This document shows, one piece after another, positions 54,471-64,000 of a stretch of DNA of 64,000 nucleotides. Both the position numbers and the translations under genes were made by a program. Position 1 is the first letter of the stretch. Every line of letters begins with the position of its first letter. The notes under the pieces are model-generated. The model was not told where the DNA came from and did no database searches. It saw only the letters and a list, made by a program, of their open reading frames with translations. The stretch comes from UTCFX2 sp963788145 (GTDB taxonomy: Bacteria > Chloroflexota > Anaerolineae > Anaerolineales > UBA4823), in assembly GCA_963788145.1 (NCBI GenBank), contig CAWBFQ010000003.1:806001-870000 (forward strand). The letters run 5' to 3'.

Positions 54471-57400
54471 TCAGTGAAACGTGATGGGCTCCACCCGGAG
54501 ATTCTCCGCGCCCACCATCTGGTTTAATCGCTCCACCAGCTCCGGGCAAACCAGAGTAGTCGAGTTGGGGAATTCGAGCAGAAAACCTTTTCCGTTCTCA
54601 AACACATGAATGGAAAACCGATCTATGCCGGGATAAGTCATCATCACGCCGTGAATCCGCCGCAGCCTGAGAACATCCCTGGCTTTGTCCCCCGAGGAAC
54701 GCAGCAGCACCGTGATCATGCGCACCCCGCTGTGATCTGGCGATTCTTGCGCCAATGGCGCCAGGTAGGATGCAGCCGAATTCGGCGAACGCCCGGTCCC
54801 TTCCGATCCTGCCGTTTTTGGCTGCGGAGGGATAACCATCACTGGCTTGGTGGGCATTTCAGTATAGGAAACGGGTTGTACTGCCGGTTCATGAACGCTC
54901 TCCACTTCCGGTTTGCGAACTGATTCGGAAATGGCCGGTTCCTGCGCTCGGATTGGTTCTTGCATTTGGGCTGGCGCTTGAGTTTGGATGGGTCCGTATT
55001 CTTCCACTACACCCTGGATGGATGTTTTCGCGGTCGCCAAATCCAGCCAGTCCGGCGGTTCTTCCGGGGGCGGCGGCGCATTTCCCCAATCCTCATCCTG
55101 AACGATGATCTCCGCTTCCACCGCCTCACCAGGCATGTCTTCATCAAGGAGATCCGAACGACCCGACCCCAAGATCGATTGTTCCATCCGAATGTCGGTC
55201 CCAACCGTCCTGGAAAAAGAAGTTGAGATTTGATCCACCAAAATCTTCGGGTCTCCGCCGGCAGCATCCACTTTTCCATCCACAAGCACGATTTTATCGA
55301 CCTGGATGGTCTCAGCGAAACGCTCCCATATACGCGGGAATACAACCAGTTCGATACTGCCCTGTAAATCTTCCATCGAGACGAACGCCATCGATTTGCC
55401 AGTCTTGGTCACGTGACTGCGGATCCGGGTGATAATCCCGGCAACCCGCACGGCTTCCTGATGACCAGCTTCGCCCAATTGTCCAGAGTAATGGGTGACC
55501 ACATCTTCCAACTCGCTCATCACCGGGTTCAATGGATGATCGGTTACGTACTGGCCAATTAATTCCTTTTCCCAGTTTAAAGTCTCGCGCTTGCTGATTT
55601 CATTCCGCGCAGGCGGAAGCGGGATTTCCTCCGTAACTCCGGTAGCCGCCCCAAACAAACTCATCTGCCCGGCTTCAGCCGCCCGGAAATGCGAAGTCGA
55701 TACTGCAATGATTCGATCAATCGAATCGAGCAGCGAGATGCGATTTCCAATATCGTCCAAAGCGCCCACTTTTATCAGGCATTCCAAAGCGCGCCTGCCC
55801 ACTTGCCTTAGATCCACCCGCCGAATGAAGTCGTTGATATCTTGAAATAAGCCTTGTTGGCGCGCCTTTAATATGGTTTCTACCGCGCTCTGACCTACAT
55901 TTTTTACCGCTCCCAAACCAAAGCGGATCACCGCCGAATCATTTTCGCAATCTTCGATGGCAAAATCCCACTCGCTGGAGTTGATATTCGGCGGTTCTAC
56001 CGGCGCGCCGATGCGCCGCGCGTCAGCCGCATAAAGAGCTACTTTTGAGGTATCATTTTTCGAGACCGAGAGCAGCGCAGTCATGTATTCGACTGTATAG
56101 TGCAGCTTGAGATAGGCTGTTTGAACCGCGATCACGGCGTAATCTACCGCATGGCTTTTATTAAATCCATAGCGAGCAAACTCTTCCCATTCGTCGAATA
56201 TCGCCCTGGCAGTCTCTTCACTGATCCCGTTATTCTTTGCCCCATCGATGAATTTTTGGCGGTGCTCATCCAGTTTATCCTTCATCTTCTTGGAAATCGC
56301 TTTGCGCAAATCATCCGCATCGGGGGCGCTGTATCCCGCCAGTTTCATGACCGCAAACATCAGCTGCTCTTGATAGACCGGGTAGCCATACGTTTCTTTG
56401 AAGATCTCTTCTAATAAAGGGTGTTTATATTCGACCGGTTCCTCGCCGTGCATACGCCGGATATATCCGGGAATGAAATCCATCGGTCCTGGGCGGAAAA
56501 GCGCCACCATCGCCACCACATGCTTCAGCTCTTTCGGCTTCATTTCCATCAACCAGCGCCGCATGCCCGAGCCTTCCACCTGGAAGACGCCCGCCGTTTC
56601 GCCCCTGCCGAGCAATCCGTAGGTCTCAGCATCATCTGTGGGGATATTGCCCAGATTCAGACTAATACCATGTCTTTGCTGAATAAAATCGCAGGCTTTC
56701 GCCATGATGGTCAGCGTTGCCAGCCCCAGAAAATCCACCTTCAAAAGCCCCAGAGAATCGACGATTTTCATCTCAAACTGGGTCACCGTTTTAACAGGGC
56801 TTTCCGTTGCAGTATTTCCGGTTGGTCGGTGCAGCGGAATATATTCAACCATCGGTCGATCGGTGATGATCACGCCGGCTGCATGCGTACCTGCATTTCG
56901 AACCACGCCTTCCATGCTGACAGCCGTATCGATTAATTCCTTGATGTAGTCAGCGCTCTCATAAGCCTGGCGTAAATCCGGTACATCTTCTATCGCTTGC
57001 TTCAACAGCACCGTCTTGCCGGAGATATTCGGCACCAGCTTGGCTACTCGATCCACATCCGCCAGCGGGATATCCATCACCCGGCCCACATCCCGGATCG
57101 CGGCGCGTGCCCCCAACGTGCCAAAAGTGATGATTTGGGCGACCTTATCGTCCCCGTATTTCCTGGCGGTATATTCCATCATCTCTGCCCGTCGGTCGTC
57201 CCGGAAATCCAGATCGATATCTGGCATCGAGATCCGCCCGGGGTTCAAGAAGCGTTCAAAAATTAACCCATGCTCAATCGGATCAACCAGCGTAATTTCC
57301 AAGGTGTAAGCCACAATCGATCCGGCTGCCGACCCACGCGCGTTATACCAGATACCCTGTTTTCGGGCGTAATTGCATAAATCCCATACAATCAGGAAAT

Positions 57401-58409
57401 AGGTATCAAACCCCATCTGGTTGATAATGCCCAATTCATAATCCAGCCTTTGCTGGATGATCGGGTCGTCAGCCCGCCCTCCATATCGTCTCTTTAAGCC
57501 ATCAACACACAAACCCCGCAAATATTGATCCGCCGTAAAACCCTCTGGGACCTCGAAATTGGGGAGATGATAGCCCTTGAACCCAAGATCAACATTGCAT
57601 CGCTCTGCAATCAACAGTGTGTTTGAAAGCGCTTCTGGAACTTCGCCAAACAGACCGGCCATTTCCTGGGGTGTGCGCAGGTAGTAGCTCCCATCCGTCA
57701 TCCGCATTCGATTAGGATCGCTCAACAATGTGCCTGTTTGGATCGCCAGCAGGATATCCTGCAATTTTGAATCCTCTGGATTAACGTAATGGACATCATT
57801 CGTGGCGACAAATTTGGATTCATAGCGCTTCCCCAGCTGAATCAACTGCCGGTTAATGCGCTCCAGGTCTGGAATATCGTGATCCTGCAATTCCAGAAAA
57901 AAACGATCCTTTCCAAATACTTCATAATACCAATCCAGCTGCTTGCGCGCCCCTTCGAGGTTCCCATCCGAGATCATCCGTGGAACCTCTGCCGACATAC
58001 AGCCGGATGTGCAGATCAATCCTTCAGAATACTTGGAGAGCAAGGCATGATCCACCCGAGGATAATAATAAAAACCATTCAGTTGCGCCGCGCTGGCAAG
58101 CTGGAGCAGGTTCTGATACCCCTGCTGGTTTTCAGCCAGCAGCAGTAAATGCGTGGATTTTTTGTCTAACTGAACTTCACGCATGTTCATTTCGCGCGCA
58201 GCCAGGTACGCCTCAATCCCAATGATGGGTTTGATCCCGGCTTTCCTGGCTTGATTAAAAAATTCGATCACCCCGAACATGGTCCCATGATCGGTTAGCG
58301 CCAGGGCTGGCATCTCAAGCTGTTTCGCGCGTTCAACCAGCTTCTTAATATTACTGAAGCCATCTAACAGCGAGTATTCAGAATGGACGTGTAAGTGAAC
58401 AAAAGACAT
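54471..58409 (-). CDS. dnaE: DNA polymerase III alpha subunit
   Basis: 1312 residues. PHP domain ('FVHLHVHSEYSLLDGFSNI', 'LTDHGTMFGVIEF'), polymerase core with the catalytic Asp pair in 'MPDIDLDFRDD', fingers 'GRGETAGVFQVEGSGMRRWL', tandem HhH and OB domain ('VRVAGIITRIRSHVTKTGKSMAFVSMEDL'). A Pro/Glu/Gln-rich linker of about 140 residues separates the OB domain from a C-terminal small domain and makes it longer than most DnaE1 proteins. It is the replicative polymerase. Follows the LysW-like gene on the same strand. Confidence 0.95.
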   Translation of the reverse strand: MSFVHLHVHSEYSLLDGFSNIKKLVERAKQLEMPALALTDHGTMFGVIEFFNQARKAGIKPIIGIEAYLAAREMNMREVQLDKKSTHLLLLAENQQGYQNLLQLASAAQLNGFYYYPRVDHALLSKYSEGLICTSGCMSAEVPRMISDGNLEGARKQLDWYYEVFGKDRFFLELQDHDIPDLERINRQLIQLGKRYESKFVATNDVHYVNPEDSKLQDILLAIQTGTLLSDPNRMRMTDGSYYLRTPQEMAGLFGEVPEALSNTLLIAERCNVDLGFKGYHLPNFEVPEGFTADQYLRGLCVDGLKRRYGGRADDPIIQQRLDYELGIINQMGFDTYFLIVWDLCNYARKQGIWYNARGSAAGSIVAYTLEITLVDPIEHGLIFERFLNPGRISMPDIDLDFRDDRRAEMMEYTARKYGDDKVAQIITFGTLGARAAIRDVGRVMDIPLADVDRVAKLVPNISGKTVLLKQAIEDVPDLRQAYESADYIKELIDTAVSMEGVVRNAGTHAAGVIITDRPMVEYIPLHRPTGNTATESPVKTVTQFEMKIVDSLGLLKVDFLGLATLTIMAKACDFIQQRHGISLNLGNIPTDDAETYGLLGRGETAGVFQVEGSGMRRWLMEMKPKELKHVVAMVALFRPGPMDFIPGYIRRMHGEEPVEYKHPLLEEIFKETYGYPVYQEQLMFAVMKLAGYSAPDADDLRKAISKKMKDKLDEHRQKFIDGAKNNGISEETARAIFDEWEEFARYGFNKSHAVDYAVIAVQTAYLKLHYTVEYMTALLSVSKNDTSKVALYAADARRIGAPVEPPNINSSEWDFAIEDCENDSAVIRFGLGAVKNVGQSAVETILKARQQGLFQDINDFIRRVDLRQVGRRALECLIKVGALDDIGNRISLLDSIDRIIAVSTSHFRAAEAGQMSLFGAATGVTEEIPLPPARNEISKRETLNWEKELIGQYVTDHPLNPVMSELEDVVTHYSGQLGEAGHQEAVRVAGIITRIRSHVTKTGKSMAFVSMEDLQGSIELVVFPRIWERFAETIQVDKIVLVDGKVDAAGGDPKILVDQISTSFSRTVGTDIRMEQSILGSGRSDLLDEDMPGEAVEAEIIVQDEDWGNAPPPPEEPPDWLDLATAKTSIQGVVEEYGPIQTQAPAQMQEPIRAQEPAISESVRKPEVESVHEPAVQPVSYTEMPTKPVMVIPPQPKTAGSEGTGRSPNSAASYLAPLAQESPDHSGVRMITVLLRSSGDKARDVLRLRRIHGVMMTYPGIDRFSIHVFENGKGFLLEFPNSTTLVCPELVERLNQMVGAENLRVEPITFH

Positions 58410-58496
58410 ATTTAATTTTCGGCAAACCCGATGAAGGCGGGAGCAAAGGACACGCTGGCTTAAATAGATTATAGCACGGGCAGGGCGCTAGAAAGT

Positions 58497-58850
58497 TTAG
58501 AAGTTGTCCGCAGGTTTTCGCTGTTTTTCGGGGTCTGTCTTGTGGCGCTGGCGACGCTCGATGACGTAATCGTCATATTCCTCGTAGTCGTCATCCATTT
58601 CATCCAGACCCCCTAATTCCCTCGATCCGCGCCAATTCTTACCATCTTTGGAGGTTCGTTTGCCGTTTGTGCGGCTCAGGCTGTGCGCCGCGCCGTTTCC
58701 AGATTTTTCCGGCTGCTCTAGCTCCAATGGGTTCAACGATACCACCTGCAAACTAGCCAGGCAGGTGGGACAAATCATACCCTGGTACAGTTTTACGGTA
58801 ATACCAATAGAGATAATATCATGACAGACTGGGCATCGCGCTGAAGTCAT
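58497..58850 (-). CDS. LysW-like zinc-ribbon protein with acidic tail
   Basis: About 117 residues from MTSARCPVCHDIISIG. The two CxxC pairs (CPVCHD; CPTCLASLQVVSLNPLELE) match the LysW/ArgW carrier family, including the 'VVSLNPLELE' end. In LysW the last residues (EDWGE) accept the substrate; here a charged tail (DDDYEEYDDYVIERRQ...) follows instead. No LysX/ArgX ligase is nearby, so a carrier role is doubtful and a zinc-ribbon adaptor is an alternative. GAGAGGG six bases before ATG. Confidence 0.65.
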   Translation of the reverse strand: MTSARCPVCHDIISIGITVKLYQGMICPTCLASLQVVSLNPLELEQPEKSGNGAAHSLSRTNGKRTSKDGKNWRGSRELGGLDEMDDDYEEYDDYVIERRQRHKTDPEKQRKPADNF

Positions 58851-58894
58851 ACGAACCCTCTCAATCAAGATACCTTTTGGGTCGCATGCGGGCT

Positions 58895-58903
58895 ATTATA
58901 CCA
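58895..58903 (-). promoter_or_regulatory. Extended -10 promoter of the LysW-like/dnaE unit
   Basis: On the minus strand TGGTATAAT (58895-58903): perfect -10 with TG extension. TTGACC lies 15 bases upstream, slightly short. A plus-strand TATAAT for the transporter gene lies at 58947-58952 without a good -35. Confidence 0.5.
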
Positions 58904-58995
58904 GTTTTGTCGATTGGTCAATACCGAAATCTGTAATCTGCTCGGTTATAATGATCCATATCCAGCCTATCCAATCTATCCACGGTAGAAAATAT

Positions 58996-60513
58996 ATGAG
59001 CGAAACGAGTCAGAACAAACCAGAGAAAACTAAAAATCCGCTTGGTTGGGTCATCGGCGCTATTTCCACCGCCCTGGCATTCTTGATCCTGTATATCATT
59101 GGGAACCCGCGTAAACTACGAAATGCGCTCAACCGAGATGCGGGTTTCCAACAACCAACCCCATCGAAACCCGCTCCTGATCATCCCAATATTCAACCCG
59201 CTATCGCGCCCACGGCTAAATCTGCCCCAAAAGCCCCTCTGAAAGCCGAGACGCCTGATGTCATTCATAAAAATGAAACCGTGACATGGTCATCGACCAC
59301 CAAATATCTGGTTGCCGTTGCCCTTTTCTTGTTCTTCCTGGTGTTGATTTATATCAGCCGCAACGTGATCCCATTGATCATCCTGGGCGCGTTAATTGCC
59401 TTTACAATTCAACCCCTCATCAACGCCTTCCAACAAAAAATGAAACTGAAGCGCGGTTTCGCTATCAGCCTGACCTACCTGCTGGTATTGCTGCTCATCC
59501 TGTTGATCCCATTAATATTAATCCCATCGATTATCAATGTGATTGACCTGGTTACTCAGATCGATTTTCAGGCGACCATCCAGAATCTCACCGACCATGT
59601 CGTCTCATTCCACCAACAAGTCAGTTCAATTCAGTTGATCGGACCTATTTTGGATAGCCTCTTCTCGCCGTTGATCGAATCACTGCAAAAGGTCACCGCC
59701 GCACAACCTCAGGAAGCCCTGAATTTGAACATCGCATTCGATCAGTTGGTAACAAGCCTGGCGTCCACGTTGGGCGTACTGGTGCGAGCTGGCGGCGCAG
59801 TCGTCTCAGCCTCCGTAGCCGTCTTTTTCTCCCTGTTCATCAGCATCTACTTGAGCTTTGATGCTTACAAAATGCGTACCATCATCCCGCGCTTGATGCC
59901 ACCAGACTACAATCAGGAAATTCAATCCCTGATCACCCGCTTAGGTAGAATCTGGGATTCGTTCTTACGCGGTCAAATCACGCTGATGATTTTTATTGGC
60001 ATTGTGGTCTGGTTAGGAGCGGTCATCCTTGGGCTGCCCCAACCGGTCTTTTTTGGCTTCCTCTCAGGCACCCTGGAAATGATCCCATCTTTAGGCCCCC
60101 TGCTCGCCTTCATTCCCGCGGTGACGGTAGCGCTCATATTTGGATCCACCCATTTTGCAATCAGCAATCTGACCTTCGCTTTGCTGGTCGCCATTTTCTA
60201 CCTGCTTGTGCAGTTCATGGAAAACCAATTCATCGTCCCGCGCATCCTGGGAAAAGCGGTCGATCTTCATCCGCTGGTGGTGCTGGTGGGCGCATTAGCA
60301 GCCGGTTCTCAATTCGGGATTCTGGGAATATTCCTCGCCGCGCCGATGATTGCCTCAGGAAAAGAAATCATCATATATTTATACGATAAAATTCTAGAAA
60401 CCCCTCCCGGGCCTGCCCCAGTCGAGCAAAAATCATTCTGGAAGGATGTTCGAGCATTCGCCTCGCGCTCGTGTGAAGTTGTGATTCGTCCATTTCGCCG
60501 CTTCATGCTATAA
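58996..60513 (+). CDS. AI-2E (PerM) family transporter
   Basis: About 505 residues. A Pro/Lys-rich N-terminal region (30-95) includes one span (WVIGAISTALAFLILYIIG). The typical eight-span AI-2E fold follows, with 'GFLSGTLEMIPSLGPLLAFIPA' and 'QFMENQFIVPRILGKAVDLHPLVVL' signatures. Export or exchange of small solutes; the autoinducer role is not established for most members. Chosen ATG follows 'GGTAGAAAATAT'; an upstream ATG would add 15 residues. Confidence 0.85.
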   Translation: MSETSQNKPEKTKNPLGWVIGAISTALAFLILYIIGNPRKLRNALNRDAGFQQPTPSKPAPDHPNIQPAIAPTAKSAPKAPLKAETPDVIHKNETVTWSSTTKYLVAVALFLFFLVLIYISRNVIPLIILGALIAFTIQPLINAFQQKMKLKRGFAISLTYLLVLLLILLIPLILIPSIINVIDLVTQIDFQATIQNLTDHVVSFHQQVSSIQLIGPILDSLFSPLIESLQKVTAAQPQEALNLNIAFDQLVTSLASTLGVLVRAGGAVVSASVAVFFSLFISIYLSFDAYKMRTIIPRLMPPDYNQEIQSLITRLGRIWDSFLRGQITLMIFIGIVVWLGAVILGLPQPVFFGFLSGTLEMIPSLGPLLAFIPAVTVALIFGSTHFAISNLTFALLVAIFYLLVQFMENQFIVPRILGKAVDLHPLVVLVGALAAGSQFGILGIFLAAPMIASGKEIIIYLYDKILETPPGPAPVEQKSFWKDVRAFASRSCEVVIRPFRRFML

Positions 60514-60537
60514 TCCGCTGCTTAGAGGAAAATGACT

Positions 60538-63500
60538 ATGCTTAAGAAAATGATTCGCCTAGTTGGGGGCGACCCCAACAAACGCGAGATTGAAAAATTA
60601 TCCGATATTGTCAACCAGATCAACGGCTATGAGAGCCAGTTTGAATCATTTAGTGATGATGCCCTGCGCGCAAAATCCGATGAATTCCGCGCCCAAATCC
60701 GGGACGCTCTTACCGGGATCGAGAGTGAAGAGGAAAGCCAGCAGGTAGAACAAGAAATCCTGAATGAAATTATGCCTGAAGCCTTCGCGATCGTTCGAGA
60801 AGCCAGCAAACGCGCCCTGGGTCTGCGCCATTACGATGTTCAAATGATCGGCGGGATTGTGCTCCACCAAGGCCGGATTGCCGAAATGCGTACGGGCGAG
60901 GGAAAGACCCTGGTTGCAACGCTGCCCATCTACCTCAACGCCCTCACAGGTCGCGGGGTTCATCTCATCACAGTCAATGATTATCTCGCCCGCCGAGATG
61001 CTCGTTGGATGGCGCCAATCTACAACCTGCTGGGTTTGAGCATTGGCGTTCTGCAAATGGCTGCCCGCACAGAAAACGGCAAAAAAGCTTTCATCGTCGA
61101 GCTTGAGCGCGAATCGCCTCACGAGGATCAAAACCAGTTGCGAATGGCGCCGCGTGCAGAAGCCTACCTGGCCGATATCACCTACGGCACCAACAGTGAA
61201 TTTGGCTTTGATTATCTGCGTGACAACATGACCATGAATCTCGCCGACCGCGTCCAGCGCGGTCATTACTACGCCATCATCGACGAAGTCGACAATGTAT
61301 TAATCGATGAAGCCCGCACGCCATTGATCATTTCCGGCCCCGCCCAGGATGAGGGAGAATGGTATATCCGGGTAGCTCAGGTCGCCAAGGCGCTGCGTCC
61401 TGAGGATTATGAAGTTGAAGAAAAGGATCGCACCGTAACCCTGACCGAACTGGGCGAAGCCCATGTAGAGGAACTGCTCAACATGCCTCTGCGCGATCCA
61501 GATCGCCCGGAAGACCTGACCCTTGAACAAGAACGCATCATGGGTTATCTGGAGCAGGCTTTGCGCGCCCAATTCCTCTATCGCCGCAACAAGGAATACC
61601 TTATCCAGGCTGGTAAAGTAATCATCATCGACGAATTCACCGGACGGATGATGCCCGGCAGGCGCTGGTCGGATGGTCTGCATCAGGCGGTTGAAGCCAA
61701 AGAAGGCGTCAAAGTCCAGAGCGAATCTGTCACCTACGCCACCATCACCATCCAAAATTATTTCCGCATGTATCAGAAATTAGCCGGTATGAGCGGCACA
61801 GCCGTGACAGAATCAGAGGAATTCGACAAAATATATACCTTAAGCGTTCTGGCCATCCCCACCAATCTGGAATATCAGGCCATGCAGCCCAATTCCGATT
61901 TTGAAGAGCTGGAAGCCAAGGACGAACAAAATTATAAATATCAGTATTACGCCCGCAAGAACAATTCCGAAAAGTACCCCATCTTCTGGCGCCGAAAAGA
62001 TTTCCCCGATGTAGTCTATCGCACCGTTGAGACAAAACTGCGCTCAATCTCGGGCGAGATTCTTACCCAACACACCCTGGGTCGCCCAATTTTGGTGGGA
62101 ACCACCTCGGTGGAAAATTCCGAGCGACTTTCCAATCGCCTGCGCGCCGAGCCATTGCGCCGTCTGGCTCAAACGATGTTATTGCGCCACACCTGGATTT
62201 CTCGCAACGATTATCTAGAAGATGGTCGCCAGATCGCGGAGCTTCAATTCCTGAATATCCCGCTGGAAGAGTTAGACCTGAACCAGATGCGCCAGCTTGC
62301 CCGCGAGCTTGAGATCCCCTTCGTCCCGGAGGACCCATCCAATCTGGCCCGGCTGCTGCAAATTATGGAATTACCCGCCGATCTGTCTCCCCGGCTGCAA
62401 TCCTGTCTTCAAGCCGGGATTCCCCATCAAGTGCTCAATGCTCGTAAGCATACCGAAGAAAGTCAGATTATTGCAACCGCCGGCTCCTTTGGGGCGGTCA
62501 CCATCGCCACCAACATGGCCGGTCGTGGCGTAGATATCAAGCTGGGCGGCGATCTGGCCGAAGAGATCATCGCCGTGGTCAACCGCGTTCTCAGCCGGAC
62601 TCAGCACACCACCGCCTACGAAATGACGCATTTAGAGCGCAAGCACGCCCTCCTTCAGATGGATCGGGAGGCGTATGGAATTTACGAAGCCGAGATCGAT
62701 TATTTCTTCAAATACCTCGAGGAAATGGAACAAGTGCGCGCCCTGGGAGGTTTGCACGTGATCGGTTCCGAGCGCCACGAAGCCCGCCGGATCGATAATC
62801 AGTTACGCGGGCGCGCCGCCCGCCAGGGAGACCCAGGATCATCCCGTTTCTTCCTTTCAATGGAAGATGACCTGATGCGCCTGTTTGGCGGTCAGCAGGC
62901 GGATAATATGATGCAGCGGCTGAAAATAGACGAAGCCCTGCCCCTGGAAATGGCGCTGGTCAGCCGGCTGATTGAGCAATCCCAGACGCGCGTGGAAGGC
63001 GCAAACTTCGATGTGCGCAAACACCTGCTGGAATACGACGATGTGCTGAATGCTCAGCGCGCCCGGATTTATGCTGAGCGAAATCGGGTCTTCCGAAAAA
63101 CAGATTTGACCGACGATGTGCTCACCATGTTGCGCACCGAGCTGGCAAACCGGGTCACAGAGGCGTTGAAGGATCAAGACACTCCCTGGCGGTTGCTGGC
63201 CTGGCTGGATCAAATCCAACCCTCGATTACCGTCAACGGGCGCATATTCCCATCCTTCACACTGAAATTGCTGGCGGAAGAGATCAATCAACACCTTCCT
63301 GCTTCGCCCACCGCCGCCGATCTTCAGCAGACTCTGCTTGAGATCGCTACTTCCGCCCTGCAGGCTGAAAACGCCCATCTGCTTGAGTCGCTCGAATTCA
63401 CCCTCGAACAGAACATAGAGCGACTGGAAATCCAAATCAAAGAGCGTCAAGATGCCTTAGAAATGTTCTTCGAAGGTCTGGACCTGTCCATCGAGGAAGG

Positions 63501-64000
63501 CGAACCGAGAAAGCTGGCCGAAATTCAGACGGAACTGTCCGCACTCGCCAAAATCCCGTTGAAGCTGACCAATGAGCAGCAGAGAGTTCTGCGCGATCAT
63601 CCCAAACAGATCGCCCCGAATATCTTAGAAACGGTCATCTCGGCCACCCGCCAACAATCTGCCGCCCGGCTGGTCGGTTCGATCCAGGTTCGCCTGGGAG
63701 AAGAGCTGGATCTGCGCCCAGATCAATTGGATATCAGCCACGACGCCTCCTTCAAAAACCAGGTCCTTGAATCTGCTGAGATCGCCCTGAAGATGCGCCA
63801 GGATCGGCTGGTCGGAGAAAATGGTCAGATCGGCAAAGACCTGGAAAACCTTTTATCTAAATTGTCTCCGCCGTACTCAGATCATGAAATCTTCTGGCTA
63901 CTCACCCAGATGACGCAGGGATCAAAATCCGTATTCGATCGCCGCACCCATCGCAAAATGGTTCAGCGCACCAGTCGTTTGACCTATACTTACTCTGCCG
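60538..64000 (+). CDS. secA: Preprotein translocase ATPase SecA (3' end beyond window)
   Basis: 1154 codons seen before the right edge. Walker A 'TGEGKTLVATLP' (Gly120-Thr124), DEAD-like 'IIDEVDNVLIDEAR' (Asp249), 'NMAGRGVDIKLGG' and 'GRAARQGDPGSSRFFLSMEDD' are intact. In NBD2, between 'VENSERLSNRL' (about 535) and 'GIPHQVLNARKH' (627), there is an insertion of about 85 residues ('LRRLAQTMLLRHTWI...LSPRLQSCLQA') absent from E. coli SecA. It drives protein export with SecYEG. AGAGGA eight bases before ATG. Confidence 0.95.
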   Translation, partial: MLKKMIRLVGGDPNKREIEKLSDIVNQINGYESQFESFSDDALRAKSDEFRAQIRDALTGIESEEESQQVEQEILNEIMPEAFAIVREASKRALGLRHYDVQMIGGIVLHQGRIAEMRTGEGKTLVATLPIYLNALTGRGVHLITVNDYLARRDARWMAPIYNLLGLSIGVLQMAARTENGKKAFIVELERESPHEDQNQLRMAPRAEAYLADITYGTNSEFGFDYLRDNMTMNLADRVQRGHYYAIIDEVDNVLIDEARTPLIISGPAQDEGEWYIRVAQVAKALRPEDYEVEEKDRTVTLTELGEAHVEELLNMPLRDPDRPEDLTLEQERIMGYLEQALRAQFLYRRNKEYLIQAGKVIIIDEFTGRMMPGRRWSDGLHQAVEAKEGVKVQSESVTYATITIQNYFRMYQKLAGMSGTAVTESEEFDKIYTLSVLAIPTNLEYQAMQPNSDFEELEAKDEQNYKYQYYARKNNSEKYPIFWRRKDFPDVVYRTVETKLRSISGEILTQHTLGRPILVGTTSVENSERLSNRLRAEPLRRLAQTMLLRHTWISRNDYLEDGRQIAELQFLNIPLEELDLNQMRQLARELEIPFVPEDPSNLARLLQIMELPADLSPRLQSCLQAGIPHQVLNARKHTEESQIIATAGSFGAVTIATNMAGRGVDIKLGGDLAEEIIAVVNRVLSRTQHTTAYEMTHLERKHALLQMDREAYGIYEAEIDYFFKYLEEMEQVRALGGLHVIGSERHEARRIDNQLRGRAARQGDPGSSRFFLSMEDDLMRLFGGQQADNMMQRLKIDEALPLEMALVSRLIEQSQTRVEGANFDVRKHLLEYDDVLNAQRARIYAERNRVFRKTDLTDDVLTMLRTELANRVTEALKDQDTPWRLLAWLDQIQPSITVNGRIFPSFTLKLLAEEINQHLPASPTAADLQQTLLEIATSALQAENAHLLESLEFTLEQNIERLEIQIKERQDALEMFFEGLDLSIEEGEPRKLAEIQTELSALAKIPLKLTNEQQRVLRDHPKQIAPNILETVISATRQQSAARLVGSIQVRLGEELDLRPDQLDISHDASFKNQVLESAEIALKMRQDRLVGENGQIGKDLENLLSKLSPPYSDHEIFWLLTQMTQGSKSVFDRRTHRKMVQRTSRLTYTYSA

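Noticed and set aside
56100..56949. Several plus-strand frames inside dnaE
   Set aside because: They overlap conserved polymerase-core codons on the other strand and lack start signals.

Overview
The window is about 52-55% GC, gene-dense, and looks like a chromosome segment of an anaerobic Chloroflexota bacterium of the Anaerolineae type. This is an inference from gene content: a SecA with a large insertion, a rubrerythrin-VIT1 fusion, an ADP-forming acyl-CoA synthetase fused to GNAT, DUF4332 and DUF3090/SCO1664 proteins, and secreted Pro/Thr-rich-linker lipoproteins. No rRNA, tRNA, intact insertion sequence or CRISPR array was seen.

Layout. 1-1.9 kb (minus): three overlapping genes, small membrane protein, SRPBCC protein and phytoene-desaturase-like oxidoreductase. 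2.2-6.4 kb (plus): saccharopine-dehydrogenase-like enzyme, amino-acid permease (frameshifted), thiolase. 6.4-9.4 kb: ribosomal protein S1 and an FHA-GAF-cyclase. 9.4-13.8 kb (minus): one tight operon rarA - phosphatase - DUF3090 - SCO1664 - homoserine dehydrogenase. 14-17.6 kb: a zinc-ribbon protein facing an Hsp70 gene coupled to an orphan protein with GyrA-tail-like repeats. 17.7-22.3 kb: VIT1, V4R and Acs-GNAT genes. 22.5-28.5 kb (plus): membrane proteins and alkaline-phosphatase-superfamily enzymes. 28.5-29.7 kb (minus): two small related Cys-rich peptides (one only 58 aa) followed by a sulfotransferase. 29.8-36.4 kb: HtrA, then a minus-strand run containing galT. 36.6-42.5 kb (plus): a cell-envelope module of small membrane protein, kinase-like transmembrane lipoprotein, double Nudix protein, DUF4349 lipoprotein and vWA lipoprotein. 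A neighbouring winged-helix ATPase (minus) is a candidate regulator. 42.6 kb: a possible structured RNA. 42.7-47.1 kb: helicase-associated protein, DUF429, DsrE-like and GPH transporter. 47.2-49.9 kb: an AT-rich island with a secreted metalloprotease-like protein and a lone CRISPR-type repeat. 50-54.5 kb (plus): pruA and a CoA-transferase pair interrupted by a hydrolase. 54.5-64 kb: dnaE with a LysW-like partner, an AI-2E family transporter and secA (runs off the right edge).

The most suggestive undescribed system is the 36-42.5 kb envelope module. Its kinase-like and vWA lipoproteins share the same N-terminal linker sequence. The DUF4349 and vWA genes carry matching 11-bp-period direct repeats at nearly the same distance from their -10 elements, the type of site OmpR-type winged helices bind. 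The second is the small-peptide/sulfotransferase operon at 28.5-29.7 kb.

Seven genes carry eight small indels, mostly in homopolymers or short repeats (permease, zinc-ribbon protein, phosphodiesterase, HAD, galT, vWA twice, helicase-associated protein). All read through cleanly when one or two bases are restored. This pattern fits assembly error better than gene decay, but only raw reads can settle it.
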